Made by a program: the position numbers and the translations under genes. The notes under the pieces are model-generated. The model had not been told where the DNA came from and made no database searches. It saw only the letters and a program-made list of their open reading frames with translations. This document shows, in pieces, positions 19,601 through 27,591 of a stretch of DNA of 64,000 nt (position 1 is the first letter of the stretch; the number at the start of each line of letters is the position of its first letter). The stretch is from contig CAXXKZ010000004.1 of assembly GCA_963665545.2 (NCBI GenBank), forward strand, positions 124,001 through 188,000, written 5' to 3'. Origin of the DNA: G963665545 sp963665545. Its GTDB lineage: Bacteria > Pseudomonadota > Gammaproteobacteria > Xanthomonadales > SZUA-36.

Positions 19601-19696
19601 GAAGACGATTTCCTGGCTGCGCTCGATGGCGCCGCCGCTGGCAAGGCGCATTTTCTGCCCGCTTTTCATGCCGCGCAATTCATCCCCGCCATTCAT
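16628..19696 (-). CDS. soxA: heterotetrameric sarcosine oxidase alpha subunit
   Basis: A 1022-residue alpha subunit, the usual length. The N-terminal part has the 2Fe-2S-like ubiquitin fold region (FNGVALRGHPGDTLASALLANG). Next comes an NAD-binding Rossmann region with VGAGPAGLAAA (about residue 195), and the C-terminal ~400 residues form the tetrahydrofolate-binding glycine-cleavage-T-like domain (YRISGETEE..., then LRVEKGY). The ATG at 19696 overlaps the soxD stop as ATGA, which decides the start over longer in-frame options. It oxidatively demethylates sarcosine or a similar N-methyl amino acid with SoxB, SoxD and SoxG, passing the one-carbon unit to tetrahydrofolate. Confidence 0.93.
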   Translation of the reverse strand: MNGGDELRGMKSGQKMRLASGGAIERSQEIVFSFNGVALRGHPGDTLASALLANGIILTARSFRYHRPRGIFSAGVEENQALLTILHHGGVTPNVRASRQMLYEGLTACSQNCWPGPRFDLGAISGWLSRFMPVGFYYKTFMWPQWRWWEPLVRKLAGTAPAPQKTDRVDTVQSADIVGRFDKRHAHCDLLIVGAGPAGLAAARAAAQGGSLRMVIVDSEHAAGGSLHWQPARIADEDGLKWADRQIELLNRSSDITILRRTTAIAAYDHGHYTAIEQRGAGGGTLWHIRARHTILASGAIERPLVFPNNDRPGIMLADAARHYVNRFAVKPGSRAVIFTNNDSAYQCAVDLHRVGIEVAAMVDVRADISGHWQARLDDLGIEQFRGFTLVDTRGYLRLRKVKIHRLDADGKCQSGSRDHWIDCDLLCSSGGWSPTAHLYSQAGGKLEWNSRSLCFVPANREDQENAPVELPICVGAANGQLDLAGCMHNGHQAGLTILRAICGETGALAPPETPQEIAGALSQAHWHTPPPAGKRTTARQWVDMLHDVTADSIEVAAREGFVSVEHMKRYTTTGMAIDQGKTGNVNALGLLGHLTGRDIGAVGTTTFRPPYLPVSLGAMAGRETGSRFWPQRRLPAHEAHIEAGGVMEDHGGWSRAACYRISGETEEQAIRREVRAARESVALLDSSSLGKLEVRGTDALEFLNRMYVNRVETLNSGRIRYGMMLNENGIIVDDGVFARLDDDRPRSEHFLVSTSSSGATEVALSFEEWLQTEWPELDVVVNNITTQWATFTISGPRSREVLATILSDADLSPAALPHMSLLSGAIGTMPYRLMRVSFSGELSFELNVPAGQAHATWDRLLDTGQYAGITPLGMEALDILRVEKGYLEVGVDTDGSTCPLDVGWGDAIAKKTGDFVGRRSLARSGNTHQNRLQLVGLRALRPDRLLEVGAHLVTVRPRTTEGHVTSSCISPTLDQSVALAMLCGGQNRLGQTVCVDIEGERVAATVVPMTFYDPGGLRLSD

Positions 19697-19971
19697 ATGA
19701 TTGACTCCGGTGGCAGTTCGTCCATGTTGTAAATCGCCAGGATTCGGTGACTGCGGGTGTCCCGGGCCAGGTGAAACCATTGAAAACAACCAAAAATGTG
19801 CTGCCAGCGCTCAAAATGCAGCCCCCGCGGATTGGTTCTGTTGAACTGATAGCGGGCCCATTGCTCATCCGTGAGCATTGCTGGAGATGCGGGCCGCTCA
19901 ATATGCGCCTGGCCCCCACAGATGAACTCGTCCTGGTTTCGGGGCCCGCACCAAGGGCAGTCGATAAGCAT
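19693..19971 (-). CDS. soxD: sarcosine oxidase delta subunit
   Basis: A delta subunit of about 92 residues. The N-terminal CPWCGPR with a downstream pattern of Cys and His fits the zinc site of SoxD, and GLHFERWQHIFGC plus FHLARDT match the family C-terminus. The ATG at 19971 overlaps the soxB stop by one base (TGATG); a GTG one codon earlier is possible. It is a small structural subunit of the heterotetramer. Confidence 0.92.
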   Translation of the reverse strand: MLIDCPWCGPRNQDEFICGGQAHIERPASPAMLTDEQWARYQFNRTNPRGLHFERWQHIFGCFQWFHLARDTRSHRILAIYNMDELPPESII

Positions 19972-21224
19972 CACAGGATTGCACTCTCCAGATCCATTGC
20001 CGCGGAGGCACCTTCATCGATGAGTGCCCCGCTGGCGAACCTTTCCAGCGAAAATGCTTTGATCAAGGGGTGGGGGCAATTCTGGGCGATGGTTTGCGCC
20101 ATGGTTACGCCGCCGGCCGGAATGGCTTTAAAACCATAGCTGCCCCAACCCCCGGAAATGTACAGCCCGGAAACAGGGGTCATGCCCATGATGGGGCTGT
20201 GATCCGGTGTGTAATCCACCATTCCAGCCCACTGCCGCAGCCAGCTCAGGCCAGCGAATGAGGGAAAAAGGTCGACAATGGCCGCAAAAGTTTGCTCAGC
20301 CGTTGCCGCCATTCCGCGTTGTGCATGAGAATTGAACAGGTCTGTACCACCGCCGATGACCATTTCGCCGCGGTCCGATTGACTGACGTAAACGGGACCA
20401 TCGAGTACGACGTCGAGCATGGGACTGACGGGCTCGGTGACCATGGCTTGCAGGGTCAGGCAGGTCAGGGGCAATTCAAATCCGGCCCGGTTGGCCAACA
20501 GATTGCTGTGGCCGGCCACTGCCAATGCGACTTTTTCGGCCCCGATATGGCCCAACGAAGTGTGCACGCCAATGACCTGCCCGCCCTGCAGATCGAAATC
20601 TGTGACTTCGCAGCCCTGAATAATGTCGACACCGAGCGCGTCGGCGCCACGTGCATAACCCCAGGCCACGGCATCGTGGCGGCAGATGCCGCCGCGTTCC
20701 TGTATAAAGCCGCCGAAAATAGGGCGCGCCGCTTCACGAGACAGGTTGAGCAAGGGGACACGCTCGCCAATCTCCGCCAAACTCAGCATGCGGGATTCGA
20801 TGCCCAGGTGGCGCAGCGCATTCACCCGGCGATTCATGGCGCGCAATTCTTGACGGCCATAGGCCAGGTTCACCACCCCGCGTTGGCTGAACATCAGGTT
20901 GATGTTCAGCTCATGAGCCAGGGTTTCGTAGAGTTGCAGCGAATGGTCATAAAAGCGGGTGCTGGGACCATGCAGGTAGTTGGAACGCACGATGGTGGTG
21001 TTGCGGCCCGTGTTGCCCCTCCCAATCCAGCCTTTTTCCAATACGGCGACATTGCTGATGCCGTGGTTGGCGGCCAGGTAATATGCGGTCGACAGGCCAT
21101 GCCCCCCACCACCCACAATGAGCACATCATAGTGCCGCCGGGGCTCAGCGGGGCGCCACATCGGTGGCCAGCCGCGGTGTTTTCGAACCGCTCGAAGGGC
21201 CATGGAAGCCGCTGAGAATTTCAC
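19971..21224 (-). CDS. soxB: sarcosine oxidase beta subunit
   Basis: A flavoprotein of about 417 residues. The dinucleotide motif VGGGGHGLSTAYYLA lies near residue 37, followed by GNTGRNTTIVRSNY, which is diagnostic of SoxB. The GTG at 21224 was chosen because it overlaps the soxG stop as GTGA, has a GGGGAG ribosome site, and gives the usual N-terminus before HRGWPPMW. The beta subunit carries the covalent FMN/FAD site where the N-methyl amino acid is oxidised. Confidence 0.92.
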   Translation of the reverse strand: MKFSAASMALRAVRKHRGWPPMWRPAEPRRHYDVLIVGGGGHGLSTAYYLAANHGISNVAVLEKGWIGRGNTGRNTTIVRSNYLHGPSTRFYDHSLQLYETLAHELNINLMFSQRGVVNLAYGRQELRAMNRRVNALRHLGIESRMLSLAEIGERVPLLNLSREAARPIFGGFIQERGGICRHDAVAWGYARGADALGVDIIQGCEVTDFDLQGGQVIGVHTSLGHIGAEKVALAVAGHSNLLANRAGFELPLTCLTLQAMVTEPVSPMLDVVLDGPVYVSQSDRGEMVIGGGTDLFNSHAQRGMAATAEQTFAAIVDLFPSFAGLSWLRQWAGMVDYTPDHSPIMGMTPVSGLYISGGWGSYGFKAIPAGGVTMAQTIAQNCPHPLIKAFSLERFASGALIDEGASAAMDLESAIL

Positions 21225-21787
21225 CCGCCAGTCTCTCCCCTTGGCTGTATATCTGCAGGAGACTCGCAGGCATCCAGTAGCCACGCATGGGCGTAGTGGC
21301 TCAGGCTGCGGTCAACGTAAAGATGGAATTCGGGCCCATCTTGCGGCGGATCAGCGATCAACACCAGCAGCACAGGGATTCTGACCAGCCGGGTCAGGGC
21401 GCAACTGGCAGGGGGAAAGACTGTTGGATGAAGATCAATGCTGACGAGTCGGGACAGCCACTCGCGGGCCTGCGCGCCGACGAGTGAAAAGCCACATCGA
21501 GCATCGCTTACATCGGACAGCAGATGGGTCCACGCGCCGAGGCTTCTGTTGATGCTGTCGGCTAGCTCGGCGGTCTGTTCGGTCGGGCATAAAAGTAGCC
21601 AGCGATCCGGGCCCAGCCACAGGGCCCTGACCGATGCGCCCTCGAATATCCCCACAGACGAGTTGGGTCGCTGCGGCAACTCGAACAGTGGCTGCAGAGC
21701 TGGAGCAATCCGCTCATGCGGCCCACGGACCCGCAATAGCAATTTTCCTTCTGGGGGGAGCATGGCAAGGCCAGAAATGCGATTCAC
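21221..21787 (-). CDS. soxG: sarcosine oxidase gamma subunit
   Basis: A 188-residue gamma subunit. Recognisable parts are LGPDRWLLLCP (about residue 58) and DVSDARCGFSLVGAQAREWLSRLVSIDLHP, followed by ALTRLVRIPVLL. It is the first gene of the run; the usual order is soxBDAG with soxG last, so this operon is rearranged. It is divergent from the amidase gene, with a 15-base palindrome between them. Confidence 0.85.
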   Translation of the reverse strand: MNRISGLAMLPPEGKLLLRVRGPHERIAPALQPLFELPQRPNSSVGIFEGASVRALWLGPDRWLLLCPTEQTAELADSINRSLGAWTHLLSDVSDARCGFSLVGAQAREWLSRLVSIDLHPTVFPPASCALTRLVRIPVLLVLIADPPQDGPEFHLYVDRSLSHYAHAWLLDACESPADIQPRGETGG

Positions 21788-21844
21788 GATATGTCGGCGC
21801 CCGTGAGTTGCCTGGAGTTGATGGTCTGATAAATGGATTTCAAC

Positions 21845-21859
21845 AACTATATAATAGTT
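21845..21859. promoter_or_regulatory. candidate operator between soxG and the amidase gene
   Basis: AACTAT and ATAGTT form a perfect inverted repeat around a 3-base centre in the 105-base divergent gap. It lies 33 bases upstream of the amidase ATG and 57 bases upstream of the soxG start. It could control both units. No regulator gene is adjacent. Confidence 0.4.
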
Positions 21860-21892
21860 CTGACCACAGGTTCAATTAATGGATCTCCACGC

Positions 21893-23293
21893 ATGGATTT
21901 TACAGCAATAGAGACGGCGCAGGCCATACGCTCAGGCGCCATTTGTGCGCGCGAGGCGGTGCTGGCCAGCATTGAGTCCATCGCCTTGCATGACCCGGCA
22001 ATCAATGCTTTTGTTTACCTCAACGAGGCGAGGGCGCTGGCCGCTGCGGACGAAGTCGATCGCCGCATTGCCATTGGCGAGCCGTCCGGGCCGCTGGCCG
22101 GCGTACCCTTCGCGATCAAAGATTTACGTGACCGTTGCGCCGGTATGCCGACGCGCAACGGCTCGCTGATCACGCGTGATGCGCCACCGGATGACAGCGA
22201 TACGGTACATATCGCCCGTCTCCGGCGCGCAGGTGCCATTGCGATTGGCAAAGTGGCCACTGCAGAGTTTGGGCTTGACGGGGTCACCCACACGCTGGCA
22301 CACGGCACGACCCGAAACCCGTGGAACCTGGAGCGCACTCCCAGCGGTAGTTCGGGCGGCTCCTCGGCAGCGGTGAGCGCCGGTATGGTGCCACTGGCTA
22401 CCGGTGGCGATGGATTGGGATCGATTCGTTGCCCGGCGGGTTTTACCGGTTTGGTTGGCCTCAAGCTGAGCCTCGGCAGGACCCCGCGCAATGACGGCTT
22501 TGCCGATACCGCCGCACCGGCCGCGGTCACCACGACAGTGGCTGATACCGCGCGTTACCTGGATGTCGTAGCAGGCCCGCATGATTGTGATCGCATGACC
22601 CTGCCGGCCACATCGACATTATATGAACAGGCCATCGAATCCCTCGATGTCACTGGCCTCAAAGCGGTCTGGTCGCTGGACCTTGGTTTTGCACCGGTCG
22701 AGCCCGAAGTAGCCGCCATTTGCCGCTCGGCCGCAGACGCCCTGGTCGTAGCCGCCAATTTGGAATTGATCCAGGACGATTTCACCTGCACCAACCCTTA
22801 CATTGCCTGGAATGCGCTGGCGGCCGTGCGTTTGCGTCAGCAATTCGAATACGCGGGCTATCTGCCTGACCAATTGGAACAAATCAGCCCCGGCCCCCGG
22901 CGCTTCATTGAAAGCTACGCCTACCAGGACAATCAGTCCCTTGTCGAATACCAGCAAATCGTTATGAAGACAGAGCAGGAGATGGCACAATTATTCGGGC
23001 AGGCCGATGTGTTGCTGACACCGACGGCCTGTTGTGTGCCCTATGCAGCGCAAGGGCCTCTGCCCGAAATTATCGATGGCCGAGACGCCAGTCAGACCAA
23101 CGGCGAGCCTTTCACGGCCCTCGCCAGCATCGGCTGGAATCCCTCCATCTCGGTCCCCGCCGGCCTTTCATCCGACGGCCTCCCAATAGGGCTGTTGATC
23201 AATGTTCGACGCCACCGCGACGATATCGCGCTGCGGTTGGCCCGCATCAGCGAACAGACCAATCCCTGGCCCAGGAAGGCACCAGGCTACTGA
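21893..23293 (+). CDS. amidase signature family hydrolase
   Basis: A 466-residue amidase-signature enzyme with a Ser-cisSer-Lys triad. The catalytic lysine is in PFAIKDL (about residue 77), the glycine/serine-rich motif is TPSGSSGGSSAAVSAG (about 150), and the nucleophile region reads GGDGLGSIRCPA, a small variation on the usual GSDGGGSIRIPA. The start at 21893 (MDFTAIETAQAI) is preferred over one 60 bases upstream because the earlier residues are unlike the family. It hydrolyses a carboxamide or carbamoyl compound. Divergence from soxGBDA-pxpABC suggests a shared pathway, perhaps supplying an N-methyl amino acid. Confidence 0.88.
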   Translation: MDFTAIETAQAIRSGAICAREAVLASIESIALHDPAINAFVYLNEARALAAADEVDRRIAIGEPSGPLAGVPFAIKDLRDRCAGMPTRNGSLITRDAPPDDSDTVHIARLRRAGAIAIGKVATAEFGLDGVTHTLAHGTTRNPWNLERTPSGSSGGSSAAVSAGMVPLATGGDGLGSIRCPAGFTGLVGLKLSLGRTPRNDGFADTAAPAAVTTTVADTARYLDVVAGPHDCDRMTLPATSTLYEQAIESLDVTGLKAVWSLDLGFAPVEPEVAAICRSAADALVVAANLELIQDDFTCTNPYIAWNALAAVRLRQQFEYAGYLPDQLEQISPGPRRFIESYAYQDNQSLVEYQQIVMKTEQEMAQLFGQADVLLTPTACCVPYAAQGPLPEIIDGRDASQTNGEPFTALASIGWNPSISVPAGLSSDGLPIGLLINVRRHRDDIALRLARISEQTNPWPRKAPGY

Positions 23294-23346
23294 AAGGGCT
23301 CTGAATAATTGCCAGCTGTTGGATGCTTGCACAATGTTCTACCTCC

Positions 23347-23552
23347 GGAAAGTCCCATGAGCGGACTGCTGCCCACTCCTGGCGGATGGCCCTTCGGGCT
23401 ACCCTCACTTCTCCGCGCTTGGTGGGTCGGCTTCAGGGAACATCCTGTTCCCTCGCGCCTCGCCGAGCCATCCCTGGCTCGGCGACCCAGTCGCTTGTGC
23501 GGCATTCGGCATCCTTGAAGTCGCGGCCAGCAGTCCGCTCATGGGACTTTCC
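23347..23552. repeat. structured palindromic repeat, A type, copy 1 (206 bp)
   Basis: Perfect 25-base inverted ends (23347-23371 and 23528-23552) enclose a core. The core holds a GCCC..GGGC hairpin, the inner stem TGGGTCG (23423-23429) with CGACCCA (23483-23489), the hairpin GGGAACA/TGTTCCC (23436-23452) and the hairpin CGCCGAGCCA/TGGCTCGGCG (23461-23484). The right end is followed by TAACGCTGGCGCAA, also seen beside two other copies. The element is non-coding and its core is inverted relative to copy 2. It is mobile-element-like or a structured RNA. Confidence 0.85.
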
Positions 23553-23740
23553 TAACGCTGGCGCAAACCGATTCGGAGTAAGGGTCCTGGAAGCAGCACT
23601 GTCACTCTTTCCGGCTTGTTCCAACTTATGGCACATAGGGGTGATAAATGTCGTCGATTTGGCGCGTGTGTCATGCCATTGGGTGCCCCAGGAAGGTTGC
23701 CGTCGTTTAAGCCCAGGAACGGCACCGTGCAGCAAAGTGT

Positions 23741-23931
23741 CATGAGGGGGTTGTGGTTCGCTCCATCAAGGTGGATGCCGAGGGACGACAAGCGACTGGG
23801 TCGTCGAGCCATGGATGGCTCGACGAGGCGACACGGAACAGGATGTTCCGTTGGAGCCGACCCACCAAGCGCGGAGGAGTGAGGGAAGCCCGAAGGGCCA
23901 TCTGCCAGGAGCGAACCACAACCCCCTCATG
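23741..23931. repeat. structured palindromic repeat, A type, copy 2 (191 bp)
   Basis: Perfect 24-base inverted ends (23741-23764 and 23908-23931) have a sequence different from the ends of copy 1 after the shared CATGAG. The core matches copy 1 in reverse orientation, with hairpins TCGTCGAGCCAT/ATGGCTCGACGA (23801-23826) and CGGAACA/TGTTCCG (23834-23850) and the stem TGGGTCG (23797-23803) with CGACCCA (23858-23864). The 188 bases between copies 1 and 2 hold no gene that could be recognised. Confidence 0.85.
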
Positions 23932-23986
23932 GCGCTTTGCGGTAACGATGGCACCGAGCATTAAATGTGAACAACGTTGCTGTAAG

Positions 23987-24583
23987 CTACGGCGCCAGTG
24001 TCTTCCTGATCAGCGAAACGAAGTACTCCGAAACCTCTCGTTTGTCCTTGCCGGTGGAATCGATCCAGCGAGACATCCAGTTGAATGGCCCCATCACAAA
24101 TCGGCCCGTCAGATCCGGGTCGCAAGGCGCGATGCTGCCATCTTTAATGCCATCCTCGATCCAATCGGCAATGCGCCGGTTGGCGCCGGTCAGGCGCTTA
24201 CGCAACTCCTTGCGGCGGCCTTCGTCTTCAATGGCGTCAATTTCGCTGACCTGGGCCGAGGCTTCGGGATGCACGAACGCATCACTCAATACGTATTGGC
24301 AAAGCTTGTCGAGGCCGTTTTCACCCTTGGTTTCGGCATCAATGGTGGCTTGCCCGATTTCATCCAGCGCCTTCATATAGGTGTGATAAAGCAGATCGTT
24401 CTTATTCTTCACGTAGTAATAAATCGCGGTCTTGGTGAAGTGCAACCGTTCGGCCACCTCGATCAGAGAGGTGGCGTGATAGCCCTTGAGATTGAACAGG
24501 GTAGCGGCCTCGGAAAGTACCGCATCTCGTTTCAATTGCGCTTGCAGTTCCTGTGCTTTTTGCCAGACCGGATTTCTGGACAT
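23987..24583 (-). CDS. TetR/AcrR family transcriptional regulator
   Basis: A 198-residue TetR-type regulator. The helix-turn-helix covers about residues 38-66 (ATSLIEVAERL, then TAIYYYVKNKNDLLY), and the C-terminal half ends with a TetR_C-like helical region (RRIADWIEDGIKDGSI). It is divergent from the PLP-dependent lyase/synthase gene, with 145 bases between them, and is the likely regulator of that gene and of itself. The ligand is not identifiable. Confidence 0.85.
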   Translation of the reverse strand: MSRNPVWQKAQELQAQLKRDAVLSEAATLFNLKGYHATSLIEVAERLHFTKTAIYYYVKNKNDLLYHTYMKALDEIGQATIDAETKGENGLDKLCQYVLSDAFVHPEASAQVSEIDAIEDEGRRKELRKRLTGANRRIADWIEDGIKDGSIAPCDPDLTGRFVMGPFNWMSRWIDSTGKDKREVSEYFVSLIRKTLAP

Positions 24584-24728
24584 AAGGGGCTCCTTATCGT
24601 TCTGTCATTACTGTAGCAGAATGAAATACAAAAAATCTAAATAAATAATCAACCAGGTTAAACAGCTGGAAAGTATCTTTGAACTGTGGTTGAATCCGCG
24701 TCGAGATTTATTGATGCAGGGAACGAAA

Positions 24729-25922
24729 ATGGCAAATTCACAGCGCAATCACCCCGATACCTTGGCTGTCTGGGGTGGCGAATCCAATGAAACCACCTGG
24801 GAGCGGGCCACCCAGGTCCCGGTCGTCAATTCAATATCATTTGGCTATCCGGATATGGATCAATGGCGCGATGTGGCGCTGGGGCGGGCACAGGGTCACA
24901 TTTACAGCCGCAACAGCAACCCGACCATCCATGCCTTCGAGGAAAAGATCAGGATTCTGGAAGATGCTGAATCGGCCACAAGCTTCGCCTCGGGCATGGC
25001 CGCAATCAGCAATACGCTGTTCGGATTGCTGCGACCGGGGCAGCGCGTGGTGTCGATCAAGGACAGCTACGGGGGTACAAACCGTATGTTCTGCGAGTTT
25101 TTGCCAGAATTTGGCATCGAGGCTGCGCTGTGCGATACCACCGACCACGAGCAAATTGAAGCGGAGATCGCCAACGGCTGTGACCTGTTGTACCTTGAAA
25201 CACCGACCAATCCAACCGTGAAAATCGTCGATATCGAACGCTTGTCCCGGGCCGGTCACGCCGCTGGCGCCCACGTCGTGGTCGATAGCACTATGGCCAC
25301 GCCCATCAATCAGAATCCGTTGCAGCTCGGTGCGGATCTGGTGCTTCACAGTGCATCAAAGTTTCTCGGTGGTCATGCCGATGCCCTGGGCGGCGTGGTG
25401 GCGGGCAAGGGTGAGCTGGTTAAGAAAATCTACCGTTTCCGTGAAATCAATGGCGCCTGCCTGTCACCGGGAGATGCCTACCGCCTGTTGCGAGGAATGA
25501 AGACGCTGGCCATACGCGTTGCGAGGCAAAACGATAGCGCGATGAAAATCGCACAATTCCTCAAGGCGCATGCGGCCGTGGAAAAAGTGTTTTACCCGGG
25601 ATTGCCTGAACATGAGCATCATGACATCGCGGCACGTCAGATGCACGGCTTCGGCGGCATGTTGAGTTTCATGGTGCAGGGTGGCTTCGAAGCGGTGAAG
25701 GCGGTTCTGCCACGCATGAATCTGGCCCACCGCGCGGCCAACCTGGGTCCGGTTGAAACCGTGGTCGGTCCACCGGCAACCACTTCGCATGTTGAGTGTA
25801 CGCCAGCGCAACGTAAGAAAATGGGAATTCCCGAAGGCCTGATCAGGTATTCAACAGGCATTGAAGATCCGCAGGACTTGATGGACGACCTGGCTCAGGC
25901 ATTGGCGGTCATCAAGGGCTAG
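24729..25922 (+). CDS. Cys/Met metabolism PLP-dependent enzyme (cystathionine gamma-synthase / gamma-lyase-like)
   Basis: A 397-residue fold-type I PLP enzyme. The PLP lysine is K211 in HSASKFLGGHADALGG, Asp186 (VVDST) contacts the pyridine nitrogen, and Y59-S-R61 is the tyrosine/arginine pair of the neighbouring subunit. The start at 24729 has an AGGGA ribosome site; the upstream in-frame ATGs at 24690 and 24714 give extra non-conserved residues. Members make cystathionine or cleave cystathionine or methionine, and the active-site sequence alone does not decide which. A TetR gene is divergent. Confidence 0.88.
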   Translation: MANSQRNHPDTLAVWGGESNETTWERATQVPVVNSISFGYPDMDQWRDVALGRAQGHIYSRNSNPTIHAFEEKIRILEDAESATSFASGMAAISNTLFGLLRPGQRVVSIKDSYGGTNRMFCEFLPEFGIEAALCDTTDHEQIEAEIANGCDLLYLETPTNPTVKIVDIERLSRAGHAAGAHVVVDSTMATPINQNPLQLGADLVLHSASKFLGGHADALGGVVAGKGELVKKIYRFREINGACLSPGDAYRLLRGMKTLAIRVARQNDSAMKIAQFLKAHAAVEKVFYPGLPEHEHHDIAARQMHGFGGMLSFMVQGGFEAVKAVLPRMNLAHRAANLGPVETVVGPPATTSHVECTPAQRKKMGIPEGLIRYSTGIEDPQDLMDDLAQALAVIKG

Positions 25923-25988
25923 CGTAGTGGCCCAATGGTAGGTTCTGTAGCAGGGCGCCATAGGATGGCGCCCGACCTCGACAGGCTG

Positions 25989-27389
25989 CTAGGCCGTGGC
26001 GGGGTGATCACAGATCGACTGCCGGGCATTCTCGAGCGCCAATTCGACTGCCTTGCTGAAGGCAATCTGGTAGACCTCGCTAAAATCAGCCTCGTCAAAG
26101 ACTGGCGTGGTCACGTCAACCGGGATGCCGCTACCTTCAAATAATTCACCCTTGGGGGTGCGATAGAATTCATTGGAAATACTGCAAACCCAGCCATTGG
26201 GCAGGTGTTTCTTAAGATTGTCGGAAAGAATGCCCAGGGTTGGACGACCGACCGTGTGCACCTGGGGCAGGGCGCGCATGCACAGCGTGAATATCTCTCC
26301 TGCACTGGCAGTTCGCATCGCCGTGAGCAGGTAAACTGGCCCGGCGAATCGAAGGCCACCAGCGGGTTCCATATAATAGTTCTGCACCGGCCCCAGTCCG
26401 TCCCCGCGGCGCACTTGCTTGGTGAACGCAAGGCGTTTGCAGTCTGTGAAGCGTTCGGCAATGGCGATGCCGACACGGTCGTAGCCGCCCGCGTTGATGC
26501 GCACATCCAAAATCAGGGAATGCGCCCCGGCAAGGTCGCTCAGTGCCTGGTCCATGATCTGATCAATGGCTTCAAGATCTTCTTCGAGCATGGCGGCATG
26601 GTCAGGGCGCCTGGGTGGCAGATCCGATGCCGTTTTGCCGAGTTCGGAATCACCCAGCCCAAAAAGGCGCAAGACGTTAAGGTATCCAACTCCCGGCTGC
26701 GCCATGCCCCAGGTAATGCAGCTGTTGCCGGCCGTATTGCCGCTGCCGTTCAAAAAAGCCCGGTTGATGTATGGCTGGATACAGGCCATGCTTTCAGGGA
26801 GACCCAGGGTAGTTGAAGGCATGTCAAATTCAGCCTTCATCAATTTCTTGAGGTCGGTCGTACGGTCGCTGATCACCAGCTGTTCACCGTCGTTGATATT
26901 GACGTGGTTATCCTGCAAAGGAATGATCAGCGATGCCAGGATCTTGAACAGTTCCGCCGCGCCGGTCTGCGCGTCAATCAAGGATTCGGCCGCGCGGCAC
27001 TGGTCTTCCCAGTCAACGCCTCTCAGTTCGAAGAATGCGTAGTCCTGCAGGAACAGGTCGCGAAAATAGCGGAAATTAAGCACCGGATCGGCGAGTCTGT
27101 CCGCCGCCAACGGCAGATGCCACTGAGGCAGCGCGGAAATACGGTCGAAATCGTAGCGCGTGATTTCACGCGCTACATGGAGCGCCAGGTGATCATCATG
27201 GTCCTGCCGAACCCGATCGAAGCCCCGGGAAAATTCAGAGGCTGACCCGCACTCGAATTCGACAGACTTGTCACCCACCTGATCGTGAAGTCGGTAGCCA
27301 TTGGCGGAAAGCTGAAGCAACCAGCCGTAGCCACGGCACTTCCAGAATCCGTGCAGCGTTCTAATATTTTCCAGGCAAGGAGTCGTCAC
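25989..27389 (-). CDS. S41 family peptidase-like protein
   Basis: A 466-residue protein whose C-terminal half matches the S41 (C-terminal processing / tricorn) peptidase core. Landmarks are LILDVRINAGGYD near residue 300 and TAMRTASAGEIF near 355, where the second Ser is the expected nucleophile, followed by GRPTLGILSD. The N-terminal ~230 residues resemble the helical region preceding the core in stand-alone S41 enzymes. No signal peptide is visible, so it may act in the cytoplasm. No PDZ domain was recognised. Confidence 0.75.
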   Translation of the reverse strand: MTTPCLENIRTLHGFWKCRGYGWLLQLSANGYRLHDQVGDKSVEFECGSASEFSRGFDRVRQDHDDHLALHVAREITRYDFDRISALPQWHLPLAADRLADPVLNFRYFRDLFLQDYAFFELRGVDWEDQCRAAESLIDAQTGAAELFKILASLIIPLQDNHVNINDGEQLVISDRTTDLKKLMKAEFDMPSTTLGLPESMACIQPYINRAFLNGSGNTAGNSCITWGMAQPGVGYLNVLRLFGLGDSELGKTASDLPPRRPDHAAMLEEDLEAIDQIMDQALSDLAGAHSLILDVRINAGGYDRVGIAIAERFTDCKRLAFTKQVRRGDGLGPVQNYYMEPAGGLRFAGPVYLLTAMRTASAGEIFTLCMRALPQVHTVGRPTLGILSDNLKKHLPNGWVCSISNEFYRTPKGELFEGSGIPVDVTTPVFDEADFSEVYQIAFSKAVELALENARQSICDHPATA

Positions 27390-27464
27390 TCAGTTTCCTT
27401 TCATTGACGGCAATGTCCATCATCTGCGGGTACCATTAGGCTAGTTTGCACTTTTGGTGAACAA

Positions 27465-27494
27465 AATTCAATGTGAGGTAAATTTTATTGAATT
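27465..27494. promoter_or_regulatory. candidate operator or promoter palindrome
   Basis: AATTCAAT (27465-27472) and ATTGAATT (27487-27494) form an 8-base inverted repeat in the AT-rich 202-base divergent gap between the S41 and S9 genes. It probably marks the promoter or regulatory region. No further element is seen in this gap. Confidence 0.4.
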
Positions 27495-27591
27495 AAAGTT
27501 CAAATGATTTTATGATTCCATCGAATACCCCTTGCGCCAAACCCTTTTGGTTCCACGGGAATTGGCCTTTAACTCCCCAGGACATTCGCTC

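Noticed and set aside
23528..23570. Possible integron attC site (GTTAGG / CCTAAC beside the repeats)
   Set aside because: The core does not satisfy the GTTRRRY/RYYYAAC pair with the expected spacing, and no cassette-like single genes follow.
24600..24692. Weak inverted repeats upstream of the TetR at 23987 (TTCTG/CAGAA and CAACCA/TGGTTG)
   Set aside because: Arms are only five to six bases with long spacers, so they cannot be told from chance.
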